A DNA stretch of 64,000 nucleotides from Cellulomonas timonensis (lineage in GTDB: Bacteria > Actinomycetota > Actinomycetes > Actinomycetales > Cellulomonadaceae). The stretch's first letter is position 1. Each line of letters begins with the position of its first letter. Positions 18,846 to 28,447 of this stretch are shown here, piece after piece. The stretch lies in the NCBI RefSeq assembly GCF_900046455.1, contig NZ_FCOT01000012.1, positions 124,001 through 188,000 of the forward strand, in the 5' to 3' direction. Below the pieces are notes generated by a model. The model did no database searches. It had not been told where the DNA came from and saw only the letters and a program-made list of their open reading frames with translations. Made by a program: the position numbers and the translations under genes.

Positions 18846-20411
18846 TCAGGCGAATCCGCGCATCGTGGTGAGCAGATCGGGCGCCCGGGTGTCGTACTGG
18901 ACGCCGCCCATCCGCACGCCCAGCACCAGGAACAGGCCGCCGAGCGCGATCGACGCCACGGCCGTGAGCAGGCCCAGCCACATCGAGCCGGTGAGCACCG
19001 CCGCCACCGCGAGCGCCGTGCTGGGCAGCGCCAGGAGCAGGATGCCGGCCATGCCCGCCATCTGCGACACCATCGCCGCGGTCTGGCTGCCCTGCGGGGT
19101 GGAGAACGGGTTCTCGCCCGGCTTCGGCACCGGGTAGACGACCCGGGCGGAGATGAAGCTCGACGCGCCCGTCGCGGTGGCCAGCACGCCGAGGCTGTAT
19201 CCCACCACGGGGACGATCAGGTCCCAGCGCCCGGTCAACGCGACCACCACCACGGACATGAGCAGCGTGGCGGGCGCCCCGAGCGCCAGTGCCGCGCAGG
19301 CCCGCCCCCAGCGGTCCACCGTGCCGCGGATCGGCGCGGCGACGTGCGTCCAGAACGCGGTGCTGTCGTAGGCGATGTCCGCGGCGATGCCCCAGCCGAA
19401 GAGCAGCGCCCCGATCGGCGCGGAGAGCAGGAGCGACAGTTGGCGCCCGCCCAGGAAGAGGAACAGCACCGGCACCAACGGCACCAGGATCACCGCGCCG
19501 GCGTACCGGGGGTCGCGCAGCCAGTAGGTCAGGCTCCGCGCGGCCACGGCACCCACCGGCGTCGCGGGGAAGCGGTCGAACCAGCCGAGCCCGCGCGCCT
19601 TCGCCCGCGGGCCCTCGCGCTGCTCTCCCCCGGTGAGCGCACGGGTCAGCGCCCGGTCCCACACCCACAGCAGAGCGGCGAGCGTCACCAGTCCGATGGC
19701 GAGCTTCGCGGCGGCCGGCGCCCACTGCCCGGCGGCGACGTCGACGGCCAGCGCCCACGGCGCCCCGAAAGGCGTCCAGCCAAGCGTCCGCGCGACCTCC
19801 GGGAACGTGTCGGAGATGCTCTCCAGCCCGCTGCCCACCGCGCCCATGATCGGCCCCAGCAGGAACATCGGGATCAGCACCGCGATCGTGGCGACCTCGC
19901 GCACCTTGCGGCGCATCACCAACGGGGCCAGCGCCGTCGTCGTGGCGCGCGAGCCGACCACGCACAGCGCCACCGCGAGCACCGCGCCGACGAGCCCCGC
20001 CACGACGGCTGCGGGCGTCCGCCACCACACCGTCACCGAGGTCAGCGCCACCAGCACCGTCACGAGGCCCGGAATGCCCACCAGGCCGGCGATCGCGAGC
20101 CCCGCCAGCAGCGAGCGGCGCGGGATGGAGAACGTGGTGAACCGTTGCGGGTCGAGCGTCGCGTCCACCCCGAAGGCGACCAGCGGGACGATCCACCAGC
20201 CGAGCACCAGGAGGCTGCCGCCCAGCAGCAGCACTGTCGCGGCGAGCTCCTGGTCGTCCTGCACGGCGAGCGCCACCAGGCCCACCAGCAGCAACACCGC
20301 TAAGCCCAGGCCGTACAGCAGGCCGACGACCAGGCCGATGACCTGCCACACCGAGCGGCGCAGCCCGTTGCGCAGCAGCGCGAGCTTCAGACGGACGAGG
20401 TGCGCAACCAC
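18846..20411 (-). CDS. ABC exporter membrane subunit (about 12 helices)
   Basis: 521 residues from a GTG start that overlaps the ATPase gene by 25 nt. Strongly hydrophobic throughout, with about twelve segments, for example VWQVIGLVVGLLYGLGLAVLLLVGL, VVVALTGRWDLIVPVVGYSLGVL and a C-terminal GGLFLVLGVRMGGVQYDTRAPDLL. No known catalytic motif. The overlap with an ABC ATPase that has a GPNGAGKTT Walker A and a Bcr/Nat-type layout makes it the permease of an ABC-2-like exporter. The substrate is not evident from context. Confidence 0.82.
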   Translation of the reverse strand: MVAHLVRLKLALLRNGLRRSVWQVIGLVVGLLYGLGLAVLLLVGLVALAVQDDQELAATVLLLGGSLLVLGWWIVPLVAFGVDATLDPQRFTTFSIPRRSLLAGLAIAGLVGIPGLVTVLVALTSVTVWWRTPAAVVAGLVGAVLAVALCVVGSRATTTALAPLVMRRKVREVATIAVLIPMFLLGPIMGAVGSGLESISDTFPEVARTLGWTPFGAPWALAVDVAAGQWAPAAAKLAIGLVTLAALLWVWDRALTRALTGGEQREGPRAKARGLGWFDRFPATPVGAVAARSLTYWLRDPRYAGAVILVPLVPVLFLFLGGRQLSLLLSAPIGALLFGWGIAADIAYDSTAFWTHVAAPIRGTVDRWGRACAALALGAPATLLMSVVVVALTGRWDLIVPVVGYSLGVLATATGASSFISARVVYPVPKPGENPFSTPQGSQTAAMVSQMAGMAGILLLALPSTALAVAAVLTGSMWLGLLTAVASIALGGLFLVLGVRMGGVQYDTRAPDLLTTMRGFA

Positions 20412-21259
20412 GCGAGGCCCTCCCCCGTGCTCCGGCCCCCGACGAGCTGCACGAACCGGTCCTCAAGGCTCGCGCCCGCGCGGACGTCGTCGACAGTGCC
20501 CGCCGCCAGCACGTGGCCGTTCGCGATCACCGCGACGTGGTCGCACATGCGCTGCACCAGGTCCATCACATGCGAGGACACGATCACCGTGCCGCCGGAG
20601 GCGACGTACGACGTGAGGATCTCGCGGATGTTCGCCGCCGAGACCGGGTCCACCGCCTCGAACGGCTCGTCGAGCACGAGCACGCGGGGGGCGTGCACGA
20701 TGGCGCAGGCCAGCGCGATCTTCTTGGTCATGCCCGCGGAGTACTCGACCACCAGCGTGCGGGCGTCAGCGGTCAGGTCCAGGGCGGCCAGCAGGTCGGC
20801 GGTGCGCGCCGCCACCGTCTCCCGGTCCAGCCCGTGCAGCAGGCCCGCGTACGTCACGAGCTGCTCGCCGGTGAGCCGGTCGAACAAGCGCACGCCATCC
20901 GGCAGGACGCCGAGCAGCGACTTGCCCTTCACCGGGTCCGCCCACAGGTCCTGGCCGAGCACCATCACCTGGCCGAAGTCGGGGCGCAGCAGGCCCGTCG
21001 CCATCGACAGCGACGTCGTCTTCCCCGCCCCGTTCGGGCCGACGAGCCCGTAGAACGAGCCGGCCGGGACCGTGAGGTCGATGCCGGCGACGGCGATCTT
21101 CGAGCCGAACTTCTTCCACAGGCCGCGCAACTCCAGCGCGGCGGGCACGGCGGGCTGGGCCGCGAGACCCGTCGGAGCCGCAGCGTCGGGCACGGGCGCG
21201 GAGACGGGTGCGGGCGGCTGCGGTGGGGCGGGCTCGTGGGCGGCGCTGCTCTCGGTCAC
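20387..21259 (-). CDS. ABC exporter ATP-binding subunit
   Basis: 290 residues from a GTG start. A disordered Pro/Ala-rich N-terminus of about 40 residues precedes the ATPase: LRGLWKKFGSKIAVAGIDLTV, Walker A GPNGAGKTTS, signature EYSAGMTKK in place of LSGGQ, Walker B RVLVLDEPFEAVD, H-loop VIVSSHVMDLV. The departure from the canonical signature is shared by a subgroup of ABC-2 exporters with F-type Walker B (DEPFE). It drives the 521-residue membrane protein encoded downstream and overlapping. The Pro/Ala-rich start is odd but plausible. Confidence 0.92.
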   Translation of the reverse strand: MTESSAAHEPAPPQPPAPVSAPVPDAAAPTGLAAQPAVPAALELRGLWKKFGSKIAVAGIDLTVPAGSFYGLVGPNGAGKTTSLSMATGLLRPDFGQVMVLGQDLWADPVKGKSLLGVLPDGVRLFDRLTGEQLVTYAGLLHGLDRETVAARTADLLAALDLTADARTLVVEYSAGMTKKIALACAIVHAPRVLVLDEPFEAVDPVSAANIREILTSYVASGGTVIVSSHVMDLVQRMCDHVAVIANGHVLAAGTVDDVRAGASLEDRFVQLVGGRSTGEGLAWLRTSSV

Positions 21260-21335
21260 GCGGTCAGGCTAGTGGGGCCTCCGACGACCCGTCGGCCGTT
21301 TCCGGCGTGTGGGCGGTCCGTGACACGGTGACGCC

Positions 21336-22649
21336 ATGGACATCCTGGCTGTGGTGGTCGCGCTCGTCGTCGGTGTGCTCGGGGGCGTGCTCGTCGCGAG
21401 CCGACGGTCGTCCGCGCAGGTGCAGGCCGCGCAGGTCGAGACGGCCCGCGCGCAGGCGCAGCTCGCAGCCGAGCGGGCCGCGCACGCCGAACGGCTCGCG
21501 GGGGTCCGCGAGGACCAGCAGCGGCTCGCGGAGCAGTTCCGCGCCCTCGCGGCCGACGCCCTGTCCAGCAACAACGAGCAGTTCCTGGCCCTCGCGCACC
21601 AGCGGCTCTCCGCGAGCCAGCAGTCGCAGGTCGGCGAGCTCGCGCAGCGCGAACAGGCGGTGCGCGCGCTCGTGGAGCCGCTGAGCCGCACCCTCGAGGC
21701 GGTGCGCCACGAGCTCACCACCGCGGAGAAGGCCCGGCTCGAGGGGCAGGCCGCGCTGGGCGAGCAGGTGCGGGGCATGCGCGCGTCCTCCGAGCAGCTC
21801 CGGGCCGAGACGTCCCAGCTCGTCACGGCGCTGCGCTCGTCGCAGGTGCGCGGCCGGTGGGGCGAGCAGCAGCTCCGGCGGGTGGTGGAGTCCGCGGGGA
21901 TGCTCGCGAACGTCGACTTCGTCGAGCAGGACCAGGTGCGCACCGACGACGGCCTGCTGCGCCCCGACATGGTGGTCAAGCTCGCCGGTGGGAAGAACGT
22001 GGTGGTCGACGCGAAGGTCGCCTTCCTCGGCTTCCTCGAGGCGAGCCAGGCCGCCGACGAGTCGGTGCGGGCCGCGCGCCTCAAGGCCCATGCCCGGCAT
22101 GTGCGGGCGCATGTCGACGACCTCGCCGGCAAGCGGTACTGGGACCAGTTCGCCCCCGCGCCGGAGTTCGTGGTGATGTTCGTCCCGGCCGAGGCGTTCC
22201 TGCACGCGGCCGTCGAGGAGGACCCGACGATCATCGAGCACGCCTTCGAGCGCAACGTCGTCATCGCGACGCCCATGACGCTGCTCGCGATGCTCCGCAC
22301 CATCGCCTACGCCTGGCGGCAGGACGCCCTCGCGTCCAACGCGCAGCAGGTGCTCACGCTCGGCAAGGAGCTGCACGGCAGGCTCGCGACGATGGGCTCC
22401 CACCTGGCGAAGCTCGGCCGGGCCATCGACGCCGCGGCCGGCGCGTACAACCAGACCGTGTCCTCACTCGAGACCCGGGTGCTGGTGAGCGCCCGCAGGT
22501 TCGCCGACCTGCAGGTCGTCGACGGCGACCTGGCGACGCCCCCCACGGCGAACCCCCAGCTCAGCGTGGTCAGCGCCCCCGAGCTGCTGGCCTCGGCGAG
22601 CGAGCGCTTCGTCGCGTTCGACGACCTCGACAGCGCCGCCGGGCGCTGA
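21336..22649 (+). CDS. rmuC: RmuC family DNA recombination protein
   Basis: 437 residues. An N-terminal membrane segment (MDILAVVVALVVGVLGGVLVA) is followed by a long Ala/Glu/Gln-rich coiled coil (about 25-165) and the RmuC nuclease-like domain: VRGRWGEQQLRRVVESAGM, then GKNVVVDAKVAFLGFLEA, and the FVPAEAFLHAAVEEDP motif. RmuC proteins limit inversions at short inverted repeats and have a restriction-endonuclease-like core (D and K of VVDAKV). A weak 7-bp stem (22666-22691) between this gene and the convergent ispH may end both transcripts. Confidence 0.93.
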   Translation: MDILAVVVALVVGVLGGVLVASRRSSAQVQAAQVETARAQAQLAAERAAHAERLAGVREDQQRLAEQFRALAADALSSNNEQFLALAHQRLSASQQSQVGELAQREQAVRALVEPLSRTLEAVRHELTTAEKARLEGQAALGEQVRGMRASSEQLRAETSQLVTALRSSQVRGRWGEQQLRRVVESAGMLANVDFVEQDQVRTDDGLLRPDMVVKLAGGKNVVVDAKVAFLGFLEASQAADESVRAARLKAHARHVRAHVDDLAGKRYWDQFAPAPEFVVMFVPAEAFLHAAVEEDPTIIEHAFERNVVIATPMTLLAMLRTIAYAWRQDALASNAQQVLTLGKELHGRLATMGSHLAKLGRAIDAAAGAYNQTVSSLETRVLVSARRFADLQVVDGDLATPPTANPQLSVVSAPELLASASERFVAFDDLDSAAGR

Positions 22650-22721
22650 CCGCAGCCGCCGCCCGAGCCCGCTCAGCGTGGCTGGCGGGCTAGAGCAGCG
22701 GCCAGGTCAGCGGCTGACTGC

Positions 22722-23753
22722 TCAGAGCGGCTGGATGCTCAGGTCGCGACGCGGTCCCCGGCGCGGGGTGCTGACATTGACGCCCATCCGCTTGAGGTCC
22801 GAGGCCAGCTCGCGCGGCAGCGAGAACATCAGGTCCTCGGTGGCCGTGCGGACCTCCTCGACCTCGCCGAAGCCGTGCTCGGCCAGCAGGTCCAGCACGT
22901 CGCGGACCAGGATCTCCGGCACCGACGCGCCGGAGGTGACGCCGACGGTCGTGGCGCCCTCGAGCCAGGCGGGGTCGATCTCCGACGCGCGGTCCACCCG
23001 GTAGGACGAGCGGGCCCCGGCGTCCAGGGCGACCTCGACCAGGCGCACCGAGTTCGACGAGTTCGCCGAGCCGACGGTGATGACCACGTCGCAGTCCGGC
23101 GCCAGCTTCTTCACCGCAACCTGACGGTTCTGCGTGGCGTAGCAGATGTCGTCCGACGGCGGGTCCTGCAGCGTCGGGAAGCGCTCACGCAGCCGCCGCA
23201 CCGTCTCCATGGTCTCGTCCACGGACAGCGTGGTCTGCGAGATCCACACCACCTTGTCGGGGTCGCGCACCACCACGTCGTCGACGTCGGCCGGGGAGTT
23301 GACCACCTGGATGTGCTCGGGGGCCTCTCCCTGCGTGCCCTCGACCTCCTCGTGGCCGGTGTGCCCGATCAGCAGGATGTCGTAGTCGTCGGAGGCGAAG
23401 CGCACGGCCTCCTTGTGCACCTTCGTCACGAGCGGGCAGGTCGCGTCGATGGTCTGCAGCGAGCGGGCCTCCGCCGCCGCGTGCACCGCCGGGGAGACGC
23501 CATGCGCGGAGAACACGACGCGGGCGCCCTCGGGCACCTCGTCCGTCTCGTCCACGAAGATCGCGCCGCGGGACGCGAGGGTCTCCACGACGTACTTGTT
23601 GTGCACGATCTCCTTGCGCACATAGATCGGGGCGCCGTAGTGGTCGAGGGCCTTCTCAACGGCGATCACCGCACGGTCGACTCCGGCGCAGTAGCCGCGC
23701 GGCGCCGCCAGCAGCACGCGCTTGCGGAGGGGCGAGGGCATCGAGGTGGTCAC
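22722..23753 (-). CDS. ispH: IspH, HMBPP reductase of the MEP isoprenoid pathway
   Basis: 343 residues from a GTG ([12 protein letters not shown]); an ATG four codons later is also possible. The three iron-sulfur cysteines are at about C22 (RGYCAGV), C106 (DATCPLV) and C204 ([10 protein letters not shown]), with the substrate-binding histidines in [17 protein letters not shown] and [11 protein letters not shown]. It reduces HMBPP to IPP and DMAPP, the last MEP step. The frame stays open far upstream of 23753 through an artefact-like stretch and xseA antisense, which should not be taken as coding. The same block encodes a prenyl synthase at 45100. Confidence 0.96.
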   Translation of the reverse strand: MTTSMPSPLRKRVLLAAPRGYCAGVDRAVIAVEKALDHYGAPIYVRKEIVHNKYVVETLASRGAIFVDETDEVPEGARVVFSAHGVSPAVHAAAEARSLQTIDATCPLVTKVHKEAVRFASDDYDILLIGHTGHEEVEGTQGEAPEHIQVVNSPADVDDVVVRDPDKVVWISQTTLSVDETMETVRRLRERFPTLQDPPSDDICYATQNRQVAVKKLAPDCDVVITVGSANSSNSVRLVEVALDAGARSSYRVDRASEIDPAWLEGATTVGVTSGASVPEILVRDVLDLLAEHGFGEVEEVRTATEDLMFSLPRELASDLKRMGVNVSTPRRGPRRDLSIQPL

Positions 23754-23791
23754 GCCCGCCAGTCTAGGCAGGCCCCGCGAGCACCCGCCCG

Positions 23792-23911
23792 CATGTATAA
23801 AAAGAGACGGGTAAAAGAGACGGGGATGTGTAAAAGAGACGGGGGGGGGGGGGCGCGGGGGGGCCCCCCCCCCCCCGGCGGGGCGGCCCCCCCCCCCCCC
23901 CGCCCCGCCCG
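23792..23911. other. Probable library artefact: mosaic-end-like copies plus poly-G/poly-C
   Basis: In a GC-rich genome this stretch suddenly contains three A-rich copies of a motif ending in AAAAGAGACGG (23793-23810, 23811-23823, 23825-23842). The third matches the Tn5/Nextera mosaic end AGATGTGTATAAGAGACAG at 16 of 18 aligned positions. It is followed at once by 13 G, then mixed G runs, 13-14 C and 17 C. Poly-G after an adapter is the known behaviour of two-colour Illumina chemistry when the insert ends. The block lies in the ispH-xseA gap, so no coding sequence has to be real across it. Confidence 0.75.
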
Positions 23912-24032
23912 GCGCCACCCCGCCACAGACCTGCCACCTGTCCAGCGCATGGCCACCGGCTCCCGGGCATGTCTCCGGCGCATGACAGGCTGGTCGGGTG
24001 CAGATCATGAACACGGGACAGGGGTGTGGCGC

Positions 24033-25316
24033 GTGAGCGCGGGCGAGGGCCAGGCCGGCGGCGGGCTGCCCGCGCGGGCATTGGACACCACGGCGGAGAA
24101 CCCGTGGCCGGTGCGGCTGCTGTCGTCGAAGATCGCCGACTACGTGGCGCGGATGGCCCCGGTGTGGGTCGAGGGCCAGGTGGTGCAGCTCAACCGGCGC
24201 CCCGGCTCGGGCATCGCGTTCCTCACGCTGCGTGACACGGACGCGGACATGTCCCTGCCGGTGTCGATGCCGGCGGGGGTGCTGGCCGCCGCGACGACGT
24301 CGGTGCAGGAGGGCGCGCATGTGGTGGTGCATGCCAAGCCGGTGTTCTGGACGAAGCGCGGCACGCTCCAGCTCAACGCGGACGCGGTGCGGGCGATCGG
24401 CGTGGGGGAACTGCTGGCCCGGATCGAGCACCTCAAGCGCGTGCTCGCCGCGGAGGGGCTGTTCGACGCGGACCGCAAGGTCGCGCTGCCGTTCTTGCCG
24501 CGTGTGGTCGGCCTGGTGTGCGGGCGCGAGTCGAAGGCCGAGCATGACGTGGTGGTCAACGCCCGTGCCCGGTGGCCGCAGGTCGAGTTCGTCATCCGCG
24601 AGGTCGCGGTGCAGGGCGTGGGCGCCGTCGCGCAGGTCAGCGCCGCCATCGCCGAGCTCGACGCGCGCCCCGACGTCGAGGTGATCGTGGTGGCCCGTGG
24701 CGGTGGCGCCGTGGAGGACCTGCTGCCGTTCAGCAACGAGACGCTGGTCCGCGCCGCGGCGGCCTGCCGCACCCCGCTGGTCAGCGCCATCGGCCATGAG
24801 ACCGACACGCCACTGCTCGACCTGGTGGCCGACTACCGCGCGTCCACGCCCACCGACGCCGCCAAGCGCATCGTGCCCGATGTGGGCGAGGAGCGGGCCC
24901 GGCTGACGCAGGCCCGGGGCCGGATGCGCGCGGCCCTGACGCACCGGGTGGTGCGGGAGCGCGCCGGGCTGGAGTCGTTGCGCTCACGCCCGGTGCTCGC
25001 GCAGCCCGGGACGCTCGTCGACATGCGCGAGCACGAGGTGCACCGCGCGCGGGACACCGCCCGGCGTTCGCTGGACCTGCTGCTGAGCCGCGCGGCGGGG
25101 CAGACCGAGCGGCTCGCCGCGCAGGTGCGGGCACTGTCTCCCGCGGCGACCCTCGAGCGCGGGTACGCGGTGGTGCAGCGCGGTGATGGCGCAGTGGTCC
25201 GCGACCCCGCGGAGGTCGCAGAAGGGGACGCGCTGCGCGTGCGGGTGGCCCTCGGCGAGTTGCGCGCGGCAGTGACGTCGACAGAGGCTCGCGGGACGTC
25301 GGCGGCGGCTGGTTGA
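24033..25316 (+). CDS. xseA: Exodeoxyribonuclease VII large subunit
   Basis: 427 residues from the GTG at 24033, which has AGGGGT 7 nt upstream; GTG at 24024 is also in frame. The open frame extends far upstream through an artefact-like region and should be ignored. The N-terminal OB domain ([20 protein letters not shown]) is followed by the catalytic core with [40 protein letters not shown] and [20 protein letters not shown], then a long coiled-coil arm and a C-terminal segment ([14 protein letters not shown]). With XseB it degrades single-stranded DNA in both directions. The xseB gene follows directly. Confidence 0.96.
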   Translation: MSAGEGQAGGGLPARALDTTAENPWPVRLLSSKIADYVARMAPVWVEGQVVQLNRRPGSGIAFLTLRDTDADMSLPVSMPAGVLAAATTSVQEGAHVVVHAKPVFWTKRGTLQLNADAVRAIGVGELLARIEHLKRVLAAEGLFDADRKVALPFLPRVVGLVCGRESKAEHDVVVNARARWPQVEFVIREVAVQGVGAVAQVSAAIAELDARPDVEVIVVARGGGAVEDLLPFSNETLVRAAAACRTPLVSAIGHETDTPLLDLVADYRASTPTDAAKRIVPDVGEERARLTQARGRMRAALTHRVVRERAGLESLRSRPVLAQPGTLVDMREHEVHRARDTARRSLDLLLSRAAGQTERLAAQVRALSPAATLERGYAVVQRGDGAVVRDPAEVAEGDALRVRVALGELRAAVTSTEARGTSAAAG

Positions 25317-25324
25317 CTGGTCCC

Positions 25325-25591
25325 GTGCCGAAGACCACTGCCTCCGAGTCCCCTGTCCCCGACGACGCCCTCGCCGCGCTCAGCTACGAGGAGGCGCGCG
25401 ACGAGCTGATCGCGGTCGTCGCCCGGCTCGAGGCCGGCGGCGCCAGCCTCGAGGAGTCGCTCGTGCTGTGGGAGCGCGGCGAGGCGCTGGCGAACCGCTG
25501 CCAGCAGTGGCTGGACGGCGCCCGTGAGCGGCTCTCGGCCGCGCAGGGCCTGGACCGCCCTGCCGACGCCGACGAGGAGGACGCGCGATGA
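25325..25591 (+). CDS. xseB: Exodeoxyribonuclease VII small subunit
   Basis: 88 residues from the GTG at 25325; a TTG at 25313 that overlaps the xseA stop would add four residues and coupling, so the start is uncertain. The core LSYEEARDELIAVVARLEAG, GASLEESLVLWERGEALANR and the amphipathic C-terminal helix with CQQWLDGARERL are the XseB fold, which binds the XseA coiled coil. The stop overlaps the start of the PfkB kinase gene by 4 nt (ATGA). Confidence 0.93.
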   Translation: MPKTTASESPVPDDALAALSYEEARDELIAVVARLEAGGASLEESLVLWERGEALANRCQQWLDGARERLSAAQGLDRPADADEEDAR

Positions 25592-26523
25592 GCCCGGTCC
25601 CCGGTCGCGCCCTGGTGGTCGGCGAGGCCCTGGTCGACGTGGTGCGCCGGCCTGACGGCTCGGTGAGCGAGCACGTCGGCGGCAGCCCCGCCAACGTGGC
25701 GCTCGGGCTGGCCCGGCTCGGTCGGCATGCGGAGCTGCTCACCTGGACCGGCCCCGACGCGTATGGGGCCCTGGTCAACCGCCACCTCGACGCCTCGGGC
25801 GTCCGGGTGCTGCGGGGCGCCGAGTCGGCGATCTCTACCTCGATCGCGACGGCGCTCCTCGACGAGGAGGGCGTCGCGACCTACGACTTCGACCTCGAGT
25901 GGAACCTCCCCAGCACGTGGGAGGAGTCGGCGGAGCCGCCACTGGTGCTGCACACCGGCTCGATCGCGGCGGTGCTGGAGCCTGGGGCGCAGAAGGTCGC
26001 GCGGCTCGTCGCAGACCGCCGGGCGACGTCGACCATCACCTACGACCCGAACCTGCGCCCCGCCCTGATGGGCTCCCCCGAGCAGGCGCTGCCGGTGGTC
26101 GAGGCGCTAGTGCTGCAGTCCGACGTGGTGAAGGTCAGCGACGAGGACCTCGCGTGGCTGCTGCCCGGCATCGCACCGGCGGAGATCGCCGAGGAGTGGA
26201 CGCGCCGCGGCCCGTCGCTCGTGGTGGTCACCCATGGCGGCAAGGGCGCGTTCGCGTCGACCAACTCGGGGGCCCGGCTGATGGTGGCCGCCCCGACGGT
26301 CAAGGTCGCGGACACGGTGGGCGCCGGGGACTCGTTCATGTCCGGCCTCATCGACGGGCTGTGGAGCGCAGGGCTGCTGGGCGCCGAGCGCCGAGACGCG
26401 CTGCACGACGTGACCCCGGAGACGGTCGGGGCCATCCTGGAGCGGTGCGCGAGGATCGCGGCGATCACCGTCTCACGGCCCGGCGCCAACCCGCCGACGT
26501 CCGCCGAGCTCGACGAGGGCTGA
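25588..26523 (+). CDS. PfkB-family carbohydrate kinase (fructokinase-like)
   Basis: 311 residues of the ribokinase/PfkB fold. The first family signature appears as EHVGGSPANVALGLARLG and the second as VKVADTVGAGDSFMSGLIDGLW, with the catalytic Asp and anion-hole GAGD. A substrate region reads YDFDLEWNLP. It phosphorylates a sugar (fructose or similar) with ATP in the cytosol; the exact sugar cannot be read from sequence. The ATGA overlap with xseB makes it co-translated with the nuclease genes, which says little about its role. Confidence 0.88.
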   Translation: MSPVPGRALVVGEALVDVVRRPDGSVSEHVGGSPANVALGLARLGRHAELLTWTGPDAYGALVNRHLDASGVRVLRGAESAISTSIATALLDEEGVATYDFDLEWNLPSTWEESAEPPLVLHTGSIAAVLEPGAQKVARLVADRRATSTITYDPNLRPALMGSPEQALPVVEALVLQSDVVKVSDEDLAWLLPGIAPAEIAEEWTRRGPSLVVVTHGGKGAFASTNSGARLMVAAPTVKVADTVGAGDSFMSGLIDGLWSAGLLGAERRDALHDVTPETVGAILERCARIAAITVSRPGANPPTSAELDEG

Positions 26524-26571
26524 GTTCCGACCGAGGCTGAGTTCGCTCGACGAAAGGGACGGTGCACTGCG

Positions 26572-26919
26572 ATGACCGATGACGTCGAGGCGTACTTCGC
26601 CTCCGCCCCCGATCCCCACCGGACCACGCTGCTGGCCATGCGCGCCACCCTGCGCGAGCTGCTTCCCGACGCTGTCGAGACGATCGCGTACGGCGTGCCG
26701 ACGTTCAAAGTCGGGGGCAAGGGCGTGGCGGGGATCGGCTTCACCGCGGGGCACTGCCAGTACTTGCCGATGAGCGGCGACGTGACCACCACGCTGGCGG
26801 ACCAGTTGACCGGGTACGCCACGTCGAAGGGCGCCGTGCGGGTGCCGCCGGACGCGCCGCTCCCGCGCGAGATCCTCGCCGCGCTCGTCGAGGCCCGGCT
26901 CGCGGAGATCGCGGCGTAG
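26572..26919 (+). CDS. DUF1801 / YdhG-like small protein
   Basis: 115 residues with AAAGGGACG ahead of the ATG. The family pattern is clear: VEAYFASAPDPHRTTLLAMR, LPDAVETIAYGVPTFKVGG, GFTAGHCQYLPMSG and a basic C-terminal stretch ending LVEARLAEIA. The fold resembles the frataxin/YjbR group, and related proteins have been called iron chaperones, but no function is proven. It follows the PfkB gene by 48 nt, probably as a separate or loosely linked gene. Confidence 0.85.
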   Translation: MTDDVEAYFASAPDPHRTTLLAMRATLRELLPDAVETIAYGVPTFKVGGKGVAGIGFTAGHCQYLPMSGDVTTTLADQLTGYATSKGAVRVPPDAPLPREILAALVEARLAEIAA

Positions 26920-27013
26920 CGCGCCTCACCGAGCCCGCGTCACCACGGGCGGCAGCGGTCGCCCCGCGGCGCCGATCCGGTCCCCGCGCGCAGTGTGCCG
27001 CGCTCGGCGCCAC

Positions 27014-28447
27014 TCAGCGCGTGGCGACCTCGACCTGGCGCTCGTCAAGCTCGACGAGGGCCAGCAGGACGAGCGCCGAGGTCCAAGACAACGGCGCCAC
27101 CGCGGCCGGGCGGCCGTCCCACAGCACCTTCTCCGGGAGCGACCCCGCCTCGGTGCGGTGCTCGTCCAGCCAGGTCAGCCACACAGCCGCCCGCTCGTCG
27201 TCACCTGACCCGGCGGCGGCGAGCGCGAACAGCGCCGTCTGCGGCGTCCACGAGATGCCGTCGGAGCGCCACCCCTCCCCCGGCGCCAACCCGCCGGCAG
27301 GCCGGAGCATGCCCACCGACGCCCGCTCCCAGGCGTCGACCACCGCGTCGTCGGCGGGGGCGAACGGCGGCATGAGGAACGCGACGGCCGCGTCGAGCAG
27401 CACGCCGCCTGCGTGCCGCGGGTACCCGTGCGCCGCGAAGTCCCGTTGGACGGCGCCGTCCAGCAGCACTTCGAGCAGCGCGCCGCGGCGGGCCAGGTCG
27501 GCGGCCCACAGCCGGTCGGCGCCCTGGGGCAGGTCCCCGGCGAGCTCCTGCACGGAGCGCACCCCCAGCAGCAGCGCGCTGATCGACCCGAGCGTGACCC
27601 GGGTCTCCTTGACCTCCCAGTAGTCGGGGCTCACCGCGGGCGACCCGGTCACGGGGTCGGTGACTGCGGCGATCGCGTCGACCGCGCGGGTGAGGGCGGG
27701 TCGCAACTCGGCGAGCACCGCGGCGGAGTCCGTGTCCGCGGTGACATCGGTGTCGGCGTGCCGCAGCCACTCGGCGGCGGCCCAGAGGAACCAGCCGTCG
27801 CAGTCGAGCTGGATGCCGCGATCGTCCGGCGGCAGCCCGCTGTCCCCGGGCAGGTAGCGGGCCTGGAATGTGCCGTCCTCGGACTGCAGGGCGGCGAGGC
27901 GCAGCAGGATGCGGGCGGCGTCGTCCGCGTGGCCGGTGCGGCTGAGCGCCACGGCGGCGAAGCTCGCGTCGCGGGGCCAGGTGTACCGCCAGGCGCCGTT
28001 CGGGGCGGCGAGCAGCGCGCCGTCCTCGAGCAGCAGGGTGTCGAGGTCCAGCAGCGCCTGCCGGGCCATGTCCTCGTACGCCTCGGGCCCGGGCACCACG
28101 CCCGCCGCGAGCCATCGGCGCTGGTCGTCCGCGAGCGCCACCGACGCCTCGTGCTCGGCGTCGCCCTCCTGGGTGAGCTGGACGTTGGTGCCCTCGAAGC
28201 GCTCGAGCACGTCGTCCGCCCGCACGGTGACCACGCCGGCGGGGGTGAGCACCGCCGTCTGGGACGTCAGGGAGCGCTCGGCGAAGCGCGTGCGCTCGTT
28301 GGGGGTTGGAGAGCCCGCGACCACGAGGATCAGCGCCAGCCCGCTGGCGGCCAGCAGGTGCCGTGTGGTCCGGCGCGCGGACGCACGGCGATGCGTGTCA
28401 CCACCCGGTTCCACCGGTGATGTCGACGCGCCCCATCGCCCGACCAT
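27014..28447 (-). CDS. GH15-type glycoside hydrolase with N-terminal membrane anchor
   Basis: 477 residues. A basic N-terminus (RRASARRTTRHLL) and one hydrophobic segment (AASGLALILVVAG) suggest a signal anchor, so the enzyme probably faces outwards. The GH15 hallmark GAWRYTWPRDASFAAVALSR is followed by an (alpha/alpha)6-like body with DCDGWFLWAAAEWLR, PDYWEVKETRVTLGS and, near the C-terminus, AGSLPEKVLWDGRPA (the SLPEKV region that carries the catalytic base) and a WTSALVLLALVEL end. GH15 enzymes release glucose from starch oligomers or split trehalose. It lies 97 nt after the ATPase gene of a sugar importer whose proteins resemble LpqY-SugABC, so an alpha-glucan or trehalose-derived substrate is likely. 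Confidence 0.82.
   Translation of the reverse strand: MVGRWGASTSPVEPGGDTHRRASARRTTRHLLAASGLALILVVAGSPTPNERTRFAERSLTSQTAVLTPAGVVTVRADDVLERFEGTNVQLTQEGDAEHEASVALADDQRRWLAAGVVPGPEAYEDMARQALLDLDTLLLEDGALLAAPNGAWRYTWPRDASFAAVALSRTGHADDAARILLRLAALQSEDGTFQARYLPGDSGLPPDDRGIQLDCDGWFLWAAAEWLRHADTDVTADTDSAAVLAELRPALTRAVDAIAAVTDPVTGSPAVSPDYWEVKETRVTLGSISALLLGVRSVQELAGDLPQGADRLWAADLARRGALLEVLLDGAVQRDFAAHGYPRHAGGVLLDAAVAFLMPPFAPADDAVVDAWERASVGMLRPAGGLAPGEGWRSDGISWTPQTALFALAAAGSGDDERAAVWLTWLDEHRTEAGSLPEKVLWDGRPAAVAPLSWTSALVLLALVELDERQVEVATR

Noticed and set aside
23792-23842. The three AAAAGAGACGG-type units as a natural tandem repeat or CRISPR-like array
   Set aside because: Units are unequal in length with no spacers and match a sequencing-library mosaic end; no cas genes are nearby.
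22875-24032. Upstream extension of the xseA frame through the poly-G/poly-C stretch
   Set aside because: The extension includes adapter-like sequence, has Gly/Pro homopolymers and overlaps ispH antisense; the ribosome site supports the GTG at 24033.
23754-24944. Upstream extension of the ispH frame to a 740-residue protein
   Set aside because: The extra part is antisense to xseA and passes through the artefact; normal IspH length is reached from 23753.
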